From positions 1 through 64,000 of the forward strand of contig JADKBO010000029.1 in the NCBI GenBank assembly GCA_016715105.1: a stretch of 64,000 nt of DNA, in the 5' to 3' direction. The stretch is from Saprospiraceae bacterium. GTDB taxonomy: Bacteria > Bacteroidota > Bacteroidia > Chitinophagales > Saprospiraceae. How positions within the stretch are numbered: the stretch's first letter is position 1; each line of letters opens with the position of its first letter. The notes beneath the pieces were generated by a model. It did not search any database. It was not told the DNA's origin and saw only the letters and a list, made by a program, of their open reading frames with translations. The position numbers and the translations under genes are program-made. Positions 17,828 to 26,255 of this stretch are shown in pieces.

Positions 17828-18529
17828 TTATTTCAGAAAACTATACAAATAAGGTGCTTTGTTGGCTCCACCATTGAATTGCTTTTCATGGCGTTTTAAG
17901 ATGCCCAAACTCAACATTTTTCTTTGGAAAGAACCTCTGTGGAGTGATTCATTCAGTATAACTTCGTAGACTCGTTGAAGCTCAGCCATTGTAAATTGCT
18001 CTTCTAATAATTCATAAATGGGTAGTTTATGATCAAGTTGAGATTGCAGGGTAATCAAAGCTTTTTCTACGATGGTAGAATGGTCTTGAATTAGTGGTGG
18101 CAAATTATTGACATCATACCAAGTGCAAGAATCCGAGATTTCATCTGGTCTGGGATTTACATTTTTATAATTGATAAGGGCCAAATAGGCAACAGAAACA
18201 AATCGATTCAAAATCCATTTGAGAGAATCATCACCTAAATTATTGGCATTCAGGATTTTATTCATTTCTCCGGTGAGGTTTCTTTTGGCATCCCCAAAAG
18301 TATAAAACTGCTCCAGGTAGACATTTTGGATGCCCGTTCGTTCTGCCAATCCTCTGCTCACAGCTTCATTCAAATCTTCATCCACCTGCACAAAGCCACC
18401 AGGTAAGGCAAACAAAGCCGTATCGTGGTATTCCATCAAGAGAATTTTCAAATTATCACCTGCAAATCCAAAAATGACAGAGTCGTATGCCAGATGATCC
18501 AGATATTCAACACCTTTTAAAAAGCCCAA
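17828..18529 (-). CDS. NUDIX-type transcriptional regulator (NrtR/AraR-like)
   Basis: The 233-residue protein has an N-terminal NUDIX domain (about 12-140) and a C-terminal winged helix (about 150-225: LLEEQFTMAELQRVYEVILN, then GSFQRKMLSLGIL). The NUDIX box reads G-F-V-x-V-D-E-D, then R-G-L-A-E-R-T-G-I. Two of the conserved glutamates of R-E-x-x-E-E-x-G-x are replaced (by G and R), so hydrolase activity is unlikely and a ligand-sensing role fits. In Bacteroidota this family controls sugar-utilisation genes. It is divergent from a carboxylesterase gene 82 bp away, with an operator-like palindrome between them (18581-18597). Confidence 0.85.
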   Translation of the reverse strand: MGFLKGVEYLDHLAYDSVIFGFAGDNLKILLMEYHDTALFALPGGFVQVDEDLNEAVSRGLAERTGIQNVYLEQFYTFGDAKRNLTGEMNKILNANNLGDDSLKWILNRFVSVAYLALINYKNVNPRPDEISDSCTWYDVNNLPPLIQDHSTIVEKALITLQSQLDHKLPIYELLEEQFTMAELQRVYEVILNESLHRGSFQRKMLSLGILKRHEKQFNGGANKAPYLYSFLK

Positions 18530-18580
18530 TTGTTATTATTTTCTGCAAAAATAGGATTTTAATTAAAAATTTCCGATTAT

Positions 18581-18597
18581 TGTCGCATTATGAGACA
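18581..18597. promoter_or_regulatory. Candidate operator of the NUDIX-type regulator
   Basis: A 17-bp imperfect palindrome TGTCGCATTATGAGACA, with outer TGTC/GACA and inner CAT/ATG pairs matching, lies in the 82-bp divergent gap, close to the esterase start. Position and symmetry fit a dimeric winged-helix regulator. The assignment is inference. Confidence 0.45.
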
Positions 18598-18611
18598 TTA
18601 AAGAAATTCAA

Positions 18612-20240
18612 ATGATCAGAAAAACAGCAATTGCTACATTTTGTACCTTATTATCCTTCCTTTGTTTTGCACAAAATAAGGATGGCTTTCCTGTCAGAGC
18701 AAAAATAGCTGCAGGGACAATAGAAGGTAATTATGACACCAAGACTGGTGTTCAAAAATATTTTGGTATTCCATTTGCAAAACCCCCTGTGGGTAATTTG
18801 AGGTGGAAAGCTCCACAAAAAATGGCTCCTTGGGCTGGAGTGAAAATGACCAAGGAATTTGGTCCTCGTCCTATCCAACGATTAGTTTATGGTGATATGA
18901 ATTCCCGCTCAAGTGGAGTAAGTGAAGATTGTCTTTATTTGAATGTCTGGACGCCTACTACCAGACTCAAGAAGGATCTTCCAGTTTTAGTTTATTATTA
19001 TGGTGGTGGAAACGTAGCAGGCGATGGTTCTGAACCACGATATGATGGTGAAGCAATGGCCCAAAAAGACATTGTGGTAGTCACTTGTAATTATAGGTTG
19101 AATATTTTCGGTTATATGGCTCACCCACAATTAACTGCAGAAGCACCTTATCGGGCTTCTGGAAACTATGGTGCTTTAGATCAGCTTGCAGCTTTGCAAT
19201 GGGTAAAAGACAACATCAAAGCTTTTGGCGGGGATCCATCAAAAGTAACCATTGCAGGTGAATCGGCTGGATCTATTGGCGTGAGCACACATATGGCATC
19301 ACCATTGTCTAAAGGATTGATAGCCGGTGCTATTGGCGAAAGTGGTGCAGCCATACCTCCAACAATGGCTCCTGTAACTTTGGAAGAGGCAGAAAAAAAT
19401 GGCGTGGACTTCCTTGCAAAATATGAAATCAAAAGTATAGCTGAGTTGAGGACAAAATCTACCAAAGACATATATGAAATGTATAACGCCAGTGGACGGT
19501 TTGGTTTTCCTTTGGTGATTGATGGTTATTTCTTGAAAAAACCATTAATCGAAGTTTTTAAAGCTAAAGAGCAGGCCATGGTTCCTCTTTTGGCGGGTTG
19601 GAATTCAGCTGAAATTCCTGGAATGGCTTTTATGCAAGGAATGCCTTACACAAAAGAAAATTTCATCTCGAAGGTGAAGCAAACTTATCCAACTAATGCT
19701 GACGAAGTGCTTGCAATGTACCCGCACAATACCGTTACAGAAGTCGAGCAATCAGCCACTGATCTGGCAGCAGATCGTTTCATTGTTTACAGTACTTGGA
19801 AGTGGTTGGATCTACAAAATCAGAACAGTGATAAACCAGTGTACAGATACGTTTACAGTAAATTGAGACCAGAATTGGTAGACAAAAACTTGGTTGCAGG
19901 TCTTGCAGGTGGGACATCAAGAACAGAGACTCCTACAGCAGCTCCTAAAGCGATTGGTGCACCCCATGCATGCGAGATTGAATATGCAATGGGCAACTTG
20001 GATAGAATCAAAGAATTTAATTGGACTGCAGATGATTACTTGGTTTCAAAGACTATGTTGAACTACTTTGCCAATTTCATTAAAACGGGAGATCCAAATG
20101 GCACGGGTGTTCCAACTTGGAAAAAAATGGAAAAGGGATCTGCAAATCCTGATTATCAAATCATTGATGTAGAAACTAAAGGGGCAACTTCAACCATTGA
20201 AAAAAGGTACCATTTTCATGATACTTTTTATAATAAATAA
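18612..20240 (+). CDS. Secreted carboxylesterase, type B family
   Basis: The 542-residue protein has a signal peptide (MIRKTAIATFCTLLSFLCFA). The type-B esterase fold shows KYFGIPFAKPPVGNLRW, SEDCLYLNVW, YYYGGGNVAGDG (oxyanion-hole region) and the nucleophile elbow GESAGSIG with Ser218. An acidic member probably lies in GWNSAEIPG and the His in APHACEIEYAMG. It would hydrolyse carboxylic esters in the periplasm or outside the cell; the substrate is not visible. It is divergent from a NUDIX-type regulator, which suggests control of a substrate-utilisation step. Length and motifs are normal and the frame is intact. Confidence 0.9.
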   Translation: MIRKTAIATFCTLLSFLCFAQNKDGFPVRAKIAAGTIEGNYDTKTGVQKYFGIPFAKPPVGNLRWKAPQKMAPWAGVKMTKEFGPRPIQRLVYGDMNSRSSGVSEDCLYLNVWTPTTRLKKDLPVLVYYYGGGNVAGDGSEPRYDGEAMAQKDIVVVTCNYRLNIFGYMAHPQLTAEAPYRASGNYGALDQLAALQWVKDNIKAFGGDPSKVTIAGESAGSIGVSTHMASPLSKGLIAGAIGESGAAIPPTMAPVTLEEAEKNGVDFLAKYEIKSIAELRTKSTKDIYEMYNASGRFGFPLVIDGYFLKKPLIEVFKAKEQAMVPLLAGWNSAEIPGMAFMQGMPYTKENFISKVKQTYPTNADEVLAMYPHNTVTEVEQSATDLAADRFIVYSTWKWLDLQNQNSDKPVYRYVYSKLRPELVDKNLVAGLAGGTSRTETPTAAPKAIGAPHACEIEYAMGNLDRIKEFNWTADDYLVSKTMLNYFANFIKTGDPNGTGVPTWKKMEKGSANPDYQIIDVETKGATSTIEKRYHFHDTFYNK

Positions 20241-20403
20241 GTTTTTTGATAGAAATATGAGATTTACTTCTTGGGTAACAGAAACTTAAAATGTCTAAAA
20301 TTCAATACAAAATGAGTGAGTTGGAACTTGGAGAATTGAAACTTCAAAGAGTAAATGAATTTTTTATTTAATTTTGTTGTTTAGCTAGTGAAAAGGTTAG
20401 GAT

Positions 20404-20640
20404 ATGACAAATCTTGAATTAAAAAACCAGGTTAAGGAACGAATTGACTTAGTAAATAACACTTATTTGCTTGAAGAAATTCTGAATCTACTAGACTTTG
20501 AGTCTGAGGATAATGAAATATTTGTTATTCCAAATGAACACTTGCAAGAATTAGATAAAAGCGTAGAGCAAATGAAAAGTGGCAAAACAATATCTAATGA
20601 TCTTGTCAATTTAAAAGTTCAAAAATGGCTCTCGAGATAG
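20404..20640 (+). CDS. Antitoxin-like protein of a ParE-type pair
   Basis: A 78-residue acidic protein, MTNLELKNQVKERIDLVNNT, with IPNEHLQELDKSVEQMKSGK and a short C-terminal tail. This is the usual build of Bacteroidota antitoxins that precede ParE/RelE toxins: a helical N-terminus and a C-terminal segment that wraps the toxin. Its last codons overlap the toxin gene by 16 bp. No clear DNA-binding motif is visible. A short leader with AAAAGGTTAGGAT lies before the ATG. Confidence 0.7.
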   Translation: MTNLELKNQVKERIDLVNNTYLLEEILNLLDFESEDNEIFVIPNEHLQELDKSVEQMKSGKTISNDLVNLKVQKWLSR

Positions 20641-20927
20641 TCTGGACAGAAAATGCGTACAAACATTTAGAAGACATACTCAGTTATTGGGATAAAAGAA
20701 ACGGTTCAAATATATATTCGAAGAAACTTTACAAATTATTTCAGAATGGTTTGATGGTGTTGTCCAGGTTTCCTGATTCTGGGGCTAAAACTAATAATAC
20801 TTCGATCCGAAAAAAAACGTTAAAAGACTATTTTGTGTATTACAGTTTTGATGAAAAAATTTTGACTGTCTTAGGCATTGTTGATATGAGAAGAAATCCA
20901 AACTTCATTGAAAAATTTGAAAGTTAG
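20625..20927 (+). CDS. ParE/RelE-family toxin
   Basis: A 100-residue basic protein: MALEIVWTENAYKHLEDILS, YWDKRNGSNIYSKKLYKLF, LSRFPDSGAKT and the C-terminal DYFVYYSFDEKILTVLGIVD then MRRNP. The order matches the ParE/RelE superfamily (W-T-x-x-A, helix pair, F-P-x-x-G, beta strands ending in D-x-R-x-N-P). ParE members poison gyrase and RelE members cleave mRNA; the sequence alone does not choose between them. It overlaps the antitoxin gene by 16 bp, as in a coupled operon. A bidirectional terminator follows. Confidence 0.85.
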   Translation: MALEIVWTENAYKHLEDILSYWDKRNGSNIYSKKLYKLFQNGLMVLSRFPDSGAKTNNTSIRKKTLKDYFVYYSFDEKILTVLGIVDMRRNPNFIEKFES

Positions 20928-20957
20928 AGATCTTCTAAATATATAAAGATAATTTAT

Positions 20958-20997
20958 TGGGTAGATTTAAGTCCGAATGAAGATTTAAATCTACCCA
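20958..20997. terminator. Bidirectional terminator between toxin and lipase genes
   Basis: Perfect 13-bp arms TGGGTAGATTTAA (20958-20970) and TTAAATCTACCCA (20985-20997) with a 14-base loop, between convergent genes. Confidence 0.7.
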
Positions 20998-21004
20998 TTA
21001 TAAC

Positions 21005-22804
21005 CTAAAGTTCAATGCCAAATATAAGATTGCAATACAAGCCTTGAGCATTGATTTTAGGTCCTCCTGAAAGAGGTAAATTATTGGTTTTCCAATTGGT
21101 GTTTTTGCCGAATGGAATGTAATATCCAGCCCTTAATCCAATATTGGTATTCCTGCCCAATGTCCTATTTTTGAATGGCGTCATTGCATAATGTAAACCA
21201 ACATTTCCCGTAAATCCTTGGGTTCCGATGTGCTGCTGATTCAGTCCATTACTTAAATAATTACTGAAAGTTTGTCCGGTAGTATTGTTTTTTGAAAGCC
21301 TGACACCAAACCAGGAATAAACAATACCTCCAAATGGAATGAGCTGGTGTTTGGTATTGTTTAATAAAACCAACCCCAAAGACGTACCCGCAGCTGTACC
21401 TCGAAGTGAATTTGTATTTCCGCCTTCCGTCTTATTGCCCGAATAAGTAGAATAATTAAACAAACTTGCAAGTTTGACAGCGGGAAAAATGGTATAAAAA
21501 CCACCTCCTCTTGAAAAGTAAGCTCCACCAAGTTTCATAAAATCGTTACTGACCAAGTCCGTATTTAACGCATTAAATTGTGGGAGTTGCACGCCAAGTA
21601 GACTGTGCAGAAAAACCCTTTTAGGCGTAATAGGCTTGGTATTAGCTTCAGCTTTTGCAATCTCTTCCGCCGATGGGGTATAAATGGTCCCTCTGATGCC
21701 CTCACCTTGATTTGCAGCAGGTAATTTATCCAGTAACATTAAATATTGAGCGTGTAGGTGATGGGGGAAAAGGTCATTTTCAGCTTCAGGAAATTTTAAA
21801 GCATATTCATCATCTGGTTGTAAAACAATGGTGGCTCCGGTTCTTACGTAGTGGTTACTGCTGTAATAAAGAGGAACATCAAATCCACTGATGTTTTCTT
21901 TGATGATTTTGGAAGCAACCCCACCCAAGTATTTTTCATAGTTTCTTTGTGCTTTACTGGTTGGTTTGTCCAGTTGATTGTAAACATATTTAAGCACTAA
22001 GTTTTTTGGAAATTTTTGCTTTTTGATCATTTCCTTTGCGTTGGTAAAAGGATTGACATTATTAAAATCCTTCAAAGTTTGTATGGACATGGGCACTTCG
22101 GGGACCCAGTCAGCTGCATTGACTACATTGTAGGCCCAACCTCCTTGTGTCATCGCTTCGTATTCGTAGGCGTAATATAAATTACCTGGTTTGGGTGCTG
22201 CACTGCAATAAGTTTTGAATTTAATATCTATTGGCAATTGCCCAAGCTGTTGCAGATTATATAAATAGGAAGTCATTAAATAGGCAATTGCTCCCCCTTG
22301 ACTGTGACCCATGATCAAAAATTCCTTAGTGCCAGTTTTGTAAAGGGAATCAATTTTTGGCACAATTTCCTTTGATAAGAAAGCAGTGCTCACCAACCAA
22401 CCAATGTGCACAGCTGCTTTGGGATTCTTGGCCAATTGATAATTAAAAATTTCATCATCATTGAGTTTCAAACTACCTTTTGCTGGCACCATGGCTGCAT
22501 AAAAATTGGCCAACCAGCTTTCCGGTTTGAGTGTAGTGCCTCTAATGCTGATGACTGCGACCTGTTTATCATTCTTCCATAAATCCCATAAATTATCAAG
22601 ACCAATAGCTTCGGACTGATAAAGCATTTTGAATGAGGTCGATTCAGGAAAGTCTTTAAAGTAATTTGGATTTGCAGTGGTTCTCGCAGAGATGTGCATC
22701 AAATCGCGATACTCTTCTTTGTCAAAACCTGGTTTTAATTGTTGGGCAGACAATGTAATACACAAAAGCAAGCTTAATAAAATTAAATGCGTTTTCATAT
22801 TCAT
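21005..22804 (-). CDS. Class-3 lipase domain with a barrel-like C-terminal region
   Basis: The 599-residue protein has a signal peptide (MNMKTHLILLSLLLCITLSA). A lipase_3-type domain covers about 20-330, with VAVISIRGTT, then the nucleophile elbow IMGHSQGGAIAY (about 165-176) and a YCSAAPKPGN and AADWVPEVP region for the acidic member. The last about 200 residues (from VFLHSLLGVQLPQF) are rich in G, N and aromatic residues in alternating patterns and end in YCNLIFGIEL, which looks like outer-membrane beta strands. The joined build suggests a lipase displayed at or beyond the outer membrane. It is downstream of and co-oriented with the META lipoprotein genes, with a 72-bp gap. Confidence 0.75.
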   Translation of the reverse strand: MNMKTHLILLSLLLCITLSAQQLKPGFDKEEYRDLMHISARTTANPNYFKDFPESTSFKMLYQSEAIGLDNLWDLWKNDKQVAVISIRGTTLKPESWLANFYAAMVPAKGSLKLNDDEIFNYQLAKNPKAAVHIGWLVSTAFLSKEIVPKIDSLYKTGTKEFLIMGHSQGGAIAYLMTSYLYNLQQLGQLPIDIKFKTYCSAAPKPGNLYYAYEYEAMTQGGWAYNVVNAADWVPEVPMSIQTLKDFNNVNPFTNAKEMIKKQKFPKNLVLKYVYNQLDKPTSKAQRNYEKYLGGVASKIIKENISGFDVPLYYSSNHYVRTGATIVLQPDDEYALKFPEAENDLFPHHLHAQYLMLLDKLPAANQGEGIRGTIYTPSAEEIAKAEANTKPITPKRVFLHSLLGVQLPQFNALNTDLVSNDFMKLGGAYFSRGGGFYTIFPAVKLASLFNYSTYSGNKTEGGNTNSLRGTAAGTSLGLVLLNNTKHQLIPFGGIVYSWFGVRLSKNNTTGQTFSNYLSNGLNQQHIGTQGFTGNVGLHYAMTPFKNRTLGRNTNIGLRAGYYIPFGKNTNWKTNNLPLSGGPKINAQGLYCNLIFGIEL

Positions 22805-22876
22805 TTGGTATTTAAGGAGGTAATAAAATTAAATTTGATTGTGGAGTCGACATATTTTTGAAAAACGTTGTTTTAA

Positions 22877-23632
22877 TCAATCTATTTTTTTAAAAATCAA
22901 AGTGTCATTTCCTGGGTTTGTCAAAATCAATTGATTATTTCCTATTTGATAATGGATAGTTGATCGTAAAGCATTTAAAAAACCAAATTCCTGATTTGGA
23001 GGGTTACACATCATTTTGGTGGTAGCTATATTTTGGAATTTCAAAAGATCTTTTTCGTAGAAAATGCTGCCATTCATGCGATTACAACCTGCAAAACCCA
23101 GAAAAGTATTGCTGTTACTGTTTATTTCCAATGTAGGGAATTCATTGGGGAAATCTGTTTTCGTAATTTTTTTACCATTGAATACATCCAAAACCCAGAT
23201 GTCGTGAAGTCTGTAATCGGTAATATAAGACCCACAGCCTTTCAAACTTTTAAAATCAGAGCCACTCAATTTTTTGTAATCTATGTTAACTGTATATGGA
23301 GATGTCAAACCCGACATTTCGTTACTACAAGTACTTTGATTTAGTTGAATCAAATACTCATCGGTACTCGTGGTAGATTGATAGTGTTTTACATTTGCAT
23401 CCATTGCCACAATAGGAGGGGTATGTGGCATTGTGATAGAATCTTCTGGCGTTTGGAGGATGATCAAATGATCAGATATTTCTAATTTCCAAAACGGCTC
23501 TGTTCCTTGACCAATGAAATAAGTTTGATTATTTTCTAGAGGTGCCTCTGTATTTTTTGACACTACTTTTTTTTGACAAGCGTAAATTGTCAGGCAATAA
23601 AATAAAGCAAGTGTGATGGTATAGGTGTTCAT
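22877..23632 (-). CDS. Lipoprotein with COG3650-like and META domains
   Basis: A 251-residue protein. The N-terminus MNTYTITLALFYCLTIYAC gives a lipobox (IYAC, Cys19). A first domain contains GQGTEPFWKLEISD, typical of COG3650-type domains, and the second (about 140-250) is a META/HslJ domain with FAGCNRMNGSIFYEKD and TTKMMCNPPNQEFGFLNAL. META domains are linked to stress and heat-shock lipoproteins of uncertain activity. Its ATG overlaps the stop of the preceding META gene (ATGA), so the two form an operon. Confidence 0.8.
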   Translation of the reverse strand: MNTYTITLALFYCLTIYACQKKVVSKNTEAPLENNQTYFIGQGTEPFWKLEISDHLIILQTPEDSITMPHTPPIVAMDANVKHYQSTTSTDEYLIQLNQSTCSNEMSGLTSPYTVNIDYKKLSGSDFKSLKGCGSYITDYRLHDIWVLDVFNGKKITKTDFPNEFPTLEINSNSNTFLGFAGCNRMNGSIFYEKDLLKFQNIATTKMMCNPPNQEFGFLNALRSTIHYQIGNNQLILTNPGNDTLIFKKID

Positions 23633-24060
23633 TTTTTATCCACTGCTTTGAATCTCATCATTGGCACTTCAGCAATACTTAAATTGAGCTTACCATCTTC
23701 GTCAATATGGTAATTATCTACTTTTTCAATCGTGCTCAGAAAAAAGTTTTCGCCTTCTCCACAATACATCATTGTTGTAGCCATTGGTTTGCCAAATGAT
23801 ATACTTTTGCCATCTAATGTGAAATTTGTAGCATATCCATTACAGCTGTTATTGCCTGCAACTCTTTTACTTGCTTTGCTGAATGTAATGGTTGGTTTTT
23901 TTTCTGGATACAAACCTTCGAATGCAATCCTAGGACCAGATAAATACTCTAATTCCCATGTTTTATCAAAAAGTTGGTCATTCGTCGTTTTTTTCGATGT
24001 GGAGCAAGCAGCCAACGCGATAGCAAACAAGAGTGCGATTAAATTATGTTCTATTTTCAT
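23629..24060 (-). CDS. META-domain (HslJ-like) lipoprotein
   Basis: From the ATG at 24060 (MKIEHNLIALLFAIALAACS) the product has 143 residues with a lipobox LAAC. The frame is open upstream to 24156, but that part lacks a signal-peptide start. A single META domain covers about 32-140: TWELEYLSGPRIAFEGLYPE, GNNSCNGYATNF and TTMMYCGEGENFF. It overlaps the next META/COG3650 gene by 4 bp. It is predicted in the outer or inner membrane facing the periplasm. The role is inferred only from the family. Confidence 0.82.
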   Translation of the reverse strand: MKIEHNLIALLFAIALAACSTSKKTTNDQLFDKTWELEYLSGPRIAFEGLYPEKKPTITFSKASKRVAGNNSCNGYATNFTLDGKSISFGKPMATTMMYCGEGENFFLSTIEKVDNYHIDEDGKLNLSIAEVPMMRFKAVDKK

Positions 24061-24391
24061 GGTATTCGAGTTTTTTAATGTGGTTATTAAAGCCTTGCAA
24101 TAAATTATACAATAGGAAAGGGTTTTAGTTCTTCGACTTTCCAAATATAAATACATGTGAATGAGAAATGTTGAATTATATTTAAGGTTTGTGGTGAAAA
24201 TTACAAATATATGTCTTCGTTACTTGTCAAATATTTCATAATTGTAACGGCATACAAGAGGCTTTGAAATGTGTAGCTTTAAATAATCATGACTTTTTAT
24301 GATCAATGGCTTTAACGCTCCCACGCTACTAAATAGGAATTTTTAAAGTAGATTTTCTCATATTTTTTAATCATATGCAAATTTTTATATT

Positions 24392-24443
24392 CAATAATCC
24401 AGCTGAAAGTATCTTTTTTAAAGTACATTCAGCTGGATTATTG
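24392..24443. repeat. CAGCTG hairpin 1, left of the AAA ATPase gene
   Basis: Perfect 16-bp arms CAATAATCCAGCTGAA (24392-24407) and the complement (24428-24443), 20-base loop. The motif CCAGCTGAAAGTA begins at 24399. The rest of the 24061-24629 gap shows only AT-rich sequence and a second hairpin at 24544-24583. Confidence 0.8.
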
Positions 24444-24543
24444 CATTATTTAGTAGTTTTTATAATAATGTGCTATACAAGTTGCTTTTTTATACCCTAT
24501 TTTTGACCAAATTTGACTTTAAATTCCAGTAAATTGATCAAAA

Positions 24544-24583
24544 TCCAGCTGAAAGTATATAAAATATAGCACATTCAGCTGGA
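24544..24583. repeat. CAGCTG hairpin 2, just upstream of the AAA ATPase gene
   Basis: 10-bp arms TCCAGCTGAA (24544-24553) and TTCAGCTGGA (24574-24583) with an AT-rich loop. The left arm again continues AAGTA, as in hairpin 1. It ends 46 bp before the ATPase start. Confidence 0.75.
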
Positions 24584-24629
24584 ATATTGATAAATATTTT
24601 ACCTTTGTAAAAGTAAAAATGATGCATAA

Positions 24630-26057
24630 ATGGTTGGTAGAGAGCGAGAAAGAGATGTTATGCTGCAATGTTTGGATTCTAGTCAGTCTGAACTTATCGC
24701 TATTCTTGGTCGGCGTAGAGTAGGAAAGACATTTCTCATCAGAAATGTTTATTCCAAAAATATGGCTTTTGAAATCACAGGCATTCAAAATGGAACCAAA
24801 AGAGAGCAGTTTCAAAATTTCAGTAACCAACTAGTTGCTTATTTCAATTTAAATCCAAAGACTAAACGACCTACTTCATGGTTGGGTGCTTTTGCTTTAC
24901 TAAGTAGTTGTATGGAGCAGTCAAAATCAAAAAACAAAAAAGTGATCTTTTTTGATGAACTACCTTGGATTGCTGAAACATCAAAAACAAAGTTCATAGA
25001 AGCTCTAGGTCATTTTTGGAATAATTGGGCGGTTAAGAATAAAGTAGTAATAGTCATATGTGGTTCCGCAGCCTCTTGGATTGTAAAACACATCATCAAC
25101 GCCAAAGGTGGTTTATACAACAGAGTTACCAAGAAAATATTTTTGAAACCCTTCACTCTTTACGAAACCAATAAATTTCTGATTAAAAAGAACATCTTCG
25201 TAGATGAGCATAGCACACTGCAACTTTACATGGCATTGGGTGGGATTCCTCATTATCTCAATCAAATGGAAAGCAACAAAAGCATTGCAGAAAATCTTAC
25301 AGAAATATGTTTTAATAATACAGGTTTGCTTCACAATGAATTTGATAATCTCTACGAAGCTTTATTTTTGAATCATGAGCAGTATGTTGAAATCATAAAG
25401 GCATTGGCAAATTCCAAAAAAGGACTGAGTAGGCAAGAAATAATCCAATCGTCTGGTATTCCTGATGGAGGGACACTTACTCAAATGCTCAAAGATTTGG
25501 TACAATGCGATTTTATATTGGAACAAAACCCATTCAATCAGAAAAAACGGTTTACGGTATATAGACTGATTGACGAATTTTCACTTTTCTATCTCAGATT
25601 CATTCAAGGCAAAAATACTACAACAAAAAATTACTGGACGCGTACAATGACGACCAGTGAATATAAAATATGGGCTGGGTATGCTTTTGAAAACATATGT
25701 TTTCGACATCAGCATCAAATTATATTGGCCACCAAACTTGAGGCTATTCAAACTGAGTTTTCTTCATTTTATCATTCAGCAACCAAAGAACTACCTGGTG
25801 CACAAATAGATATGGTTTTAGATAGAGCCGACCAAGTGATCAATCTTTTTGAAATCAAATTCTATAAAGAACCGCTCATCATCACGAAAGACATGGCCCA
25901 AAACTTGAGAACCAAAATGGCAATATTTAGGGCAGCAACGAAAACCAAAAGCCAGATTTTTATTTCGTTGGTTAGTGTTTATGGCATCGTAGATAATCAA
26001 TATAGCAATGGTTTACTTGCCCACAACATCGGCGCTGCGGATTTATTTATGAAGTAA
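24630..26057 (+). CDS. AAA-family ATPase with C-terminal DUF234/PD-(D/E)XK-like domain
   Basis: The 475-residue protein starts MVGRERERDVML and has Walker A GRRRVGKTFLI (about 28-38) and Walker B KKVIFFDELPWI (about 104-115). A sensor region IVICGSAASWI follows, then a winged-helix-like middle (LSRQEIIQSSGIPDGGTL, about 270-290). The C-terminus has GAQIDMVLDRADQVINLFEI then KFY, the D...E-x-K pattern of a PD-(D/E)XK nuclease fold as in DUF234. Such ATPases are frequent multi-copy accessory genes of unknown function in Bacteroidota and archaea. The gene is bracketed by repeated CCAGCTGAA hairpins, two upstream and one just downstream, which may delimit a mobile or recognised unit. The frame is intact. 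Confidence 0.85.
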   Translation: MVGRERERDVMLQCLDSSQSELIAILGRRRVGKTFLIRNVYSKNMAFEITGIQNGTKREQFQNFSNQLVAYFNLNPKTKRPTSWLGAFALLSSCMEQSKSKNKKVIFFDELPWIAETSKTKFIEALGHFWNNWAVKNKVVIVICGSAASWIVKHIINAKGGLYNRVTKKIFLKPFTLYETNKFLIKKNIFVDEHSTLQLYMALGGIPHYLNQMESNKSIAENLTEICFNNTGLLHNEFDNLYEALFLNHEQYVEIIKALANSKKGLSRQEIIQSSGIPDGGTLTQMLKDLVQCDFILEQNPFNQKKRFTVYRLIDEFSLFYLRFIQGKNTTTKNYWTRTMTTSEYKIWAGYAFENICFRHQHQIILATKLEAIQTEFSSFYHSATKELPGAQIDMVLDRADQVINLFEIKFYKEPLIITKDMAQNLRTKMAIFRAATKTKSQIFISLVSVYGIVDNQYSNGLLAHNIGAADLFMK

Positions 26058-26103
26058 GAAAATGAGTTGATCGCTGGTTGTCAGTTTTAAATAGATCAAT
26101 TAT

Positions 26104-26141
26104 CCAGCTGAATCGATCATTTTTAACCTACTTTCAGCTGG
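26104..26141. repeat. CAGCTG hairpin 3, downstream of the AAA ATPase gene
   Basis: Arms CCAGCTGAA (26104-26112) and TTCAGCTGG (26133-26141), followed by G and T5, so it may also end transcription. Read on the minus strand the right arm is CCAGCTGAAAGTA, an exact inverted copy of the 13-base motif at 24399. Confidence 0.75.
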
Positions 26142-26255
26142 GTTTTTGATATTTTGGAAAGCTCATTTCTAATAAATTTATTGGAGGCCCTGATCTACTG
26201 ACAAACAGTTGTCATTCCTACTAATCATATTTGTCATTCATTAAAATCAATAGAA

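Noticed and set aside
17653..17877. A plus-strand frame over the regulator end and the purine-rich tract
   Set aside because: Low-complexity translation, overlap with two real genes and no start context.
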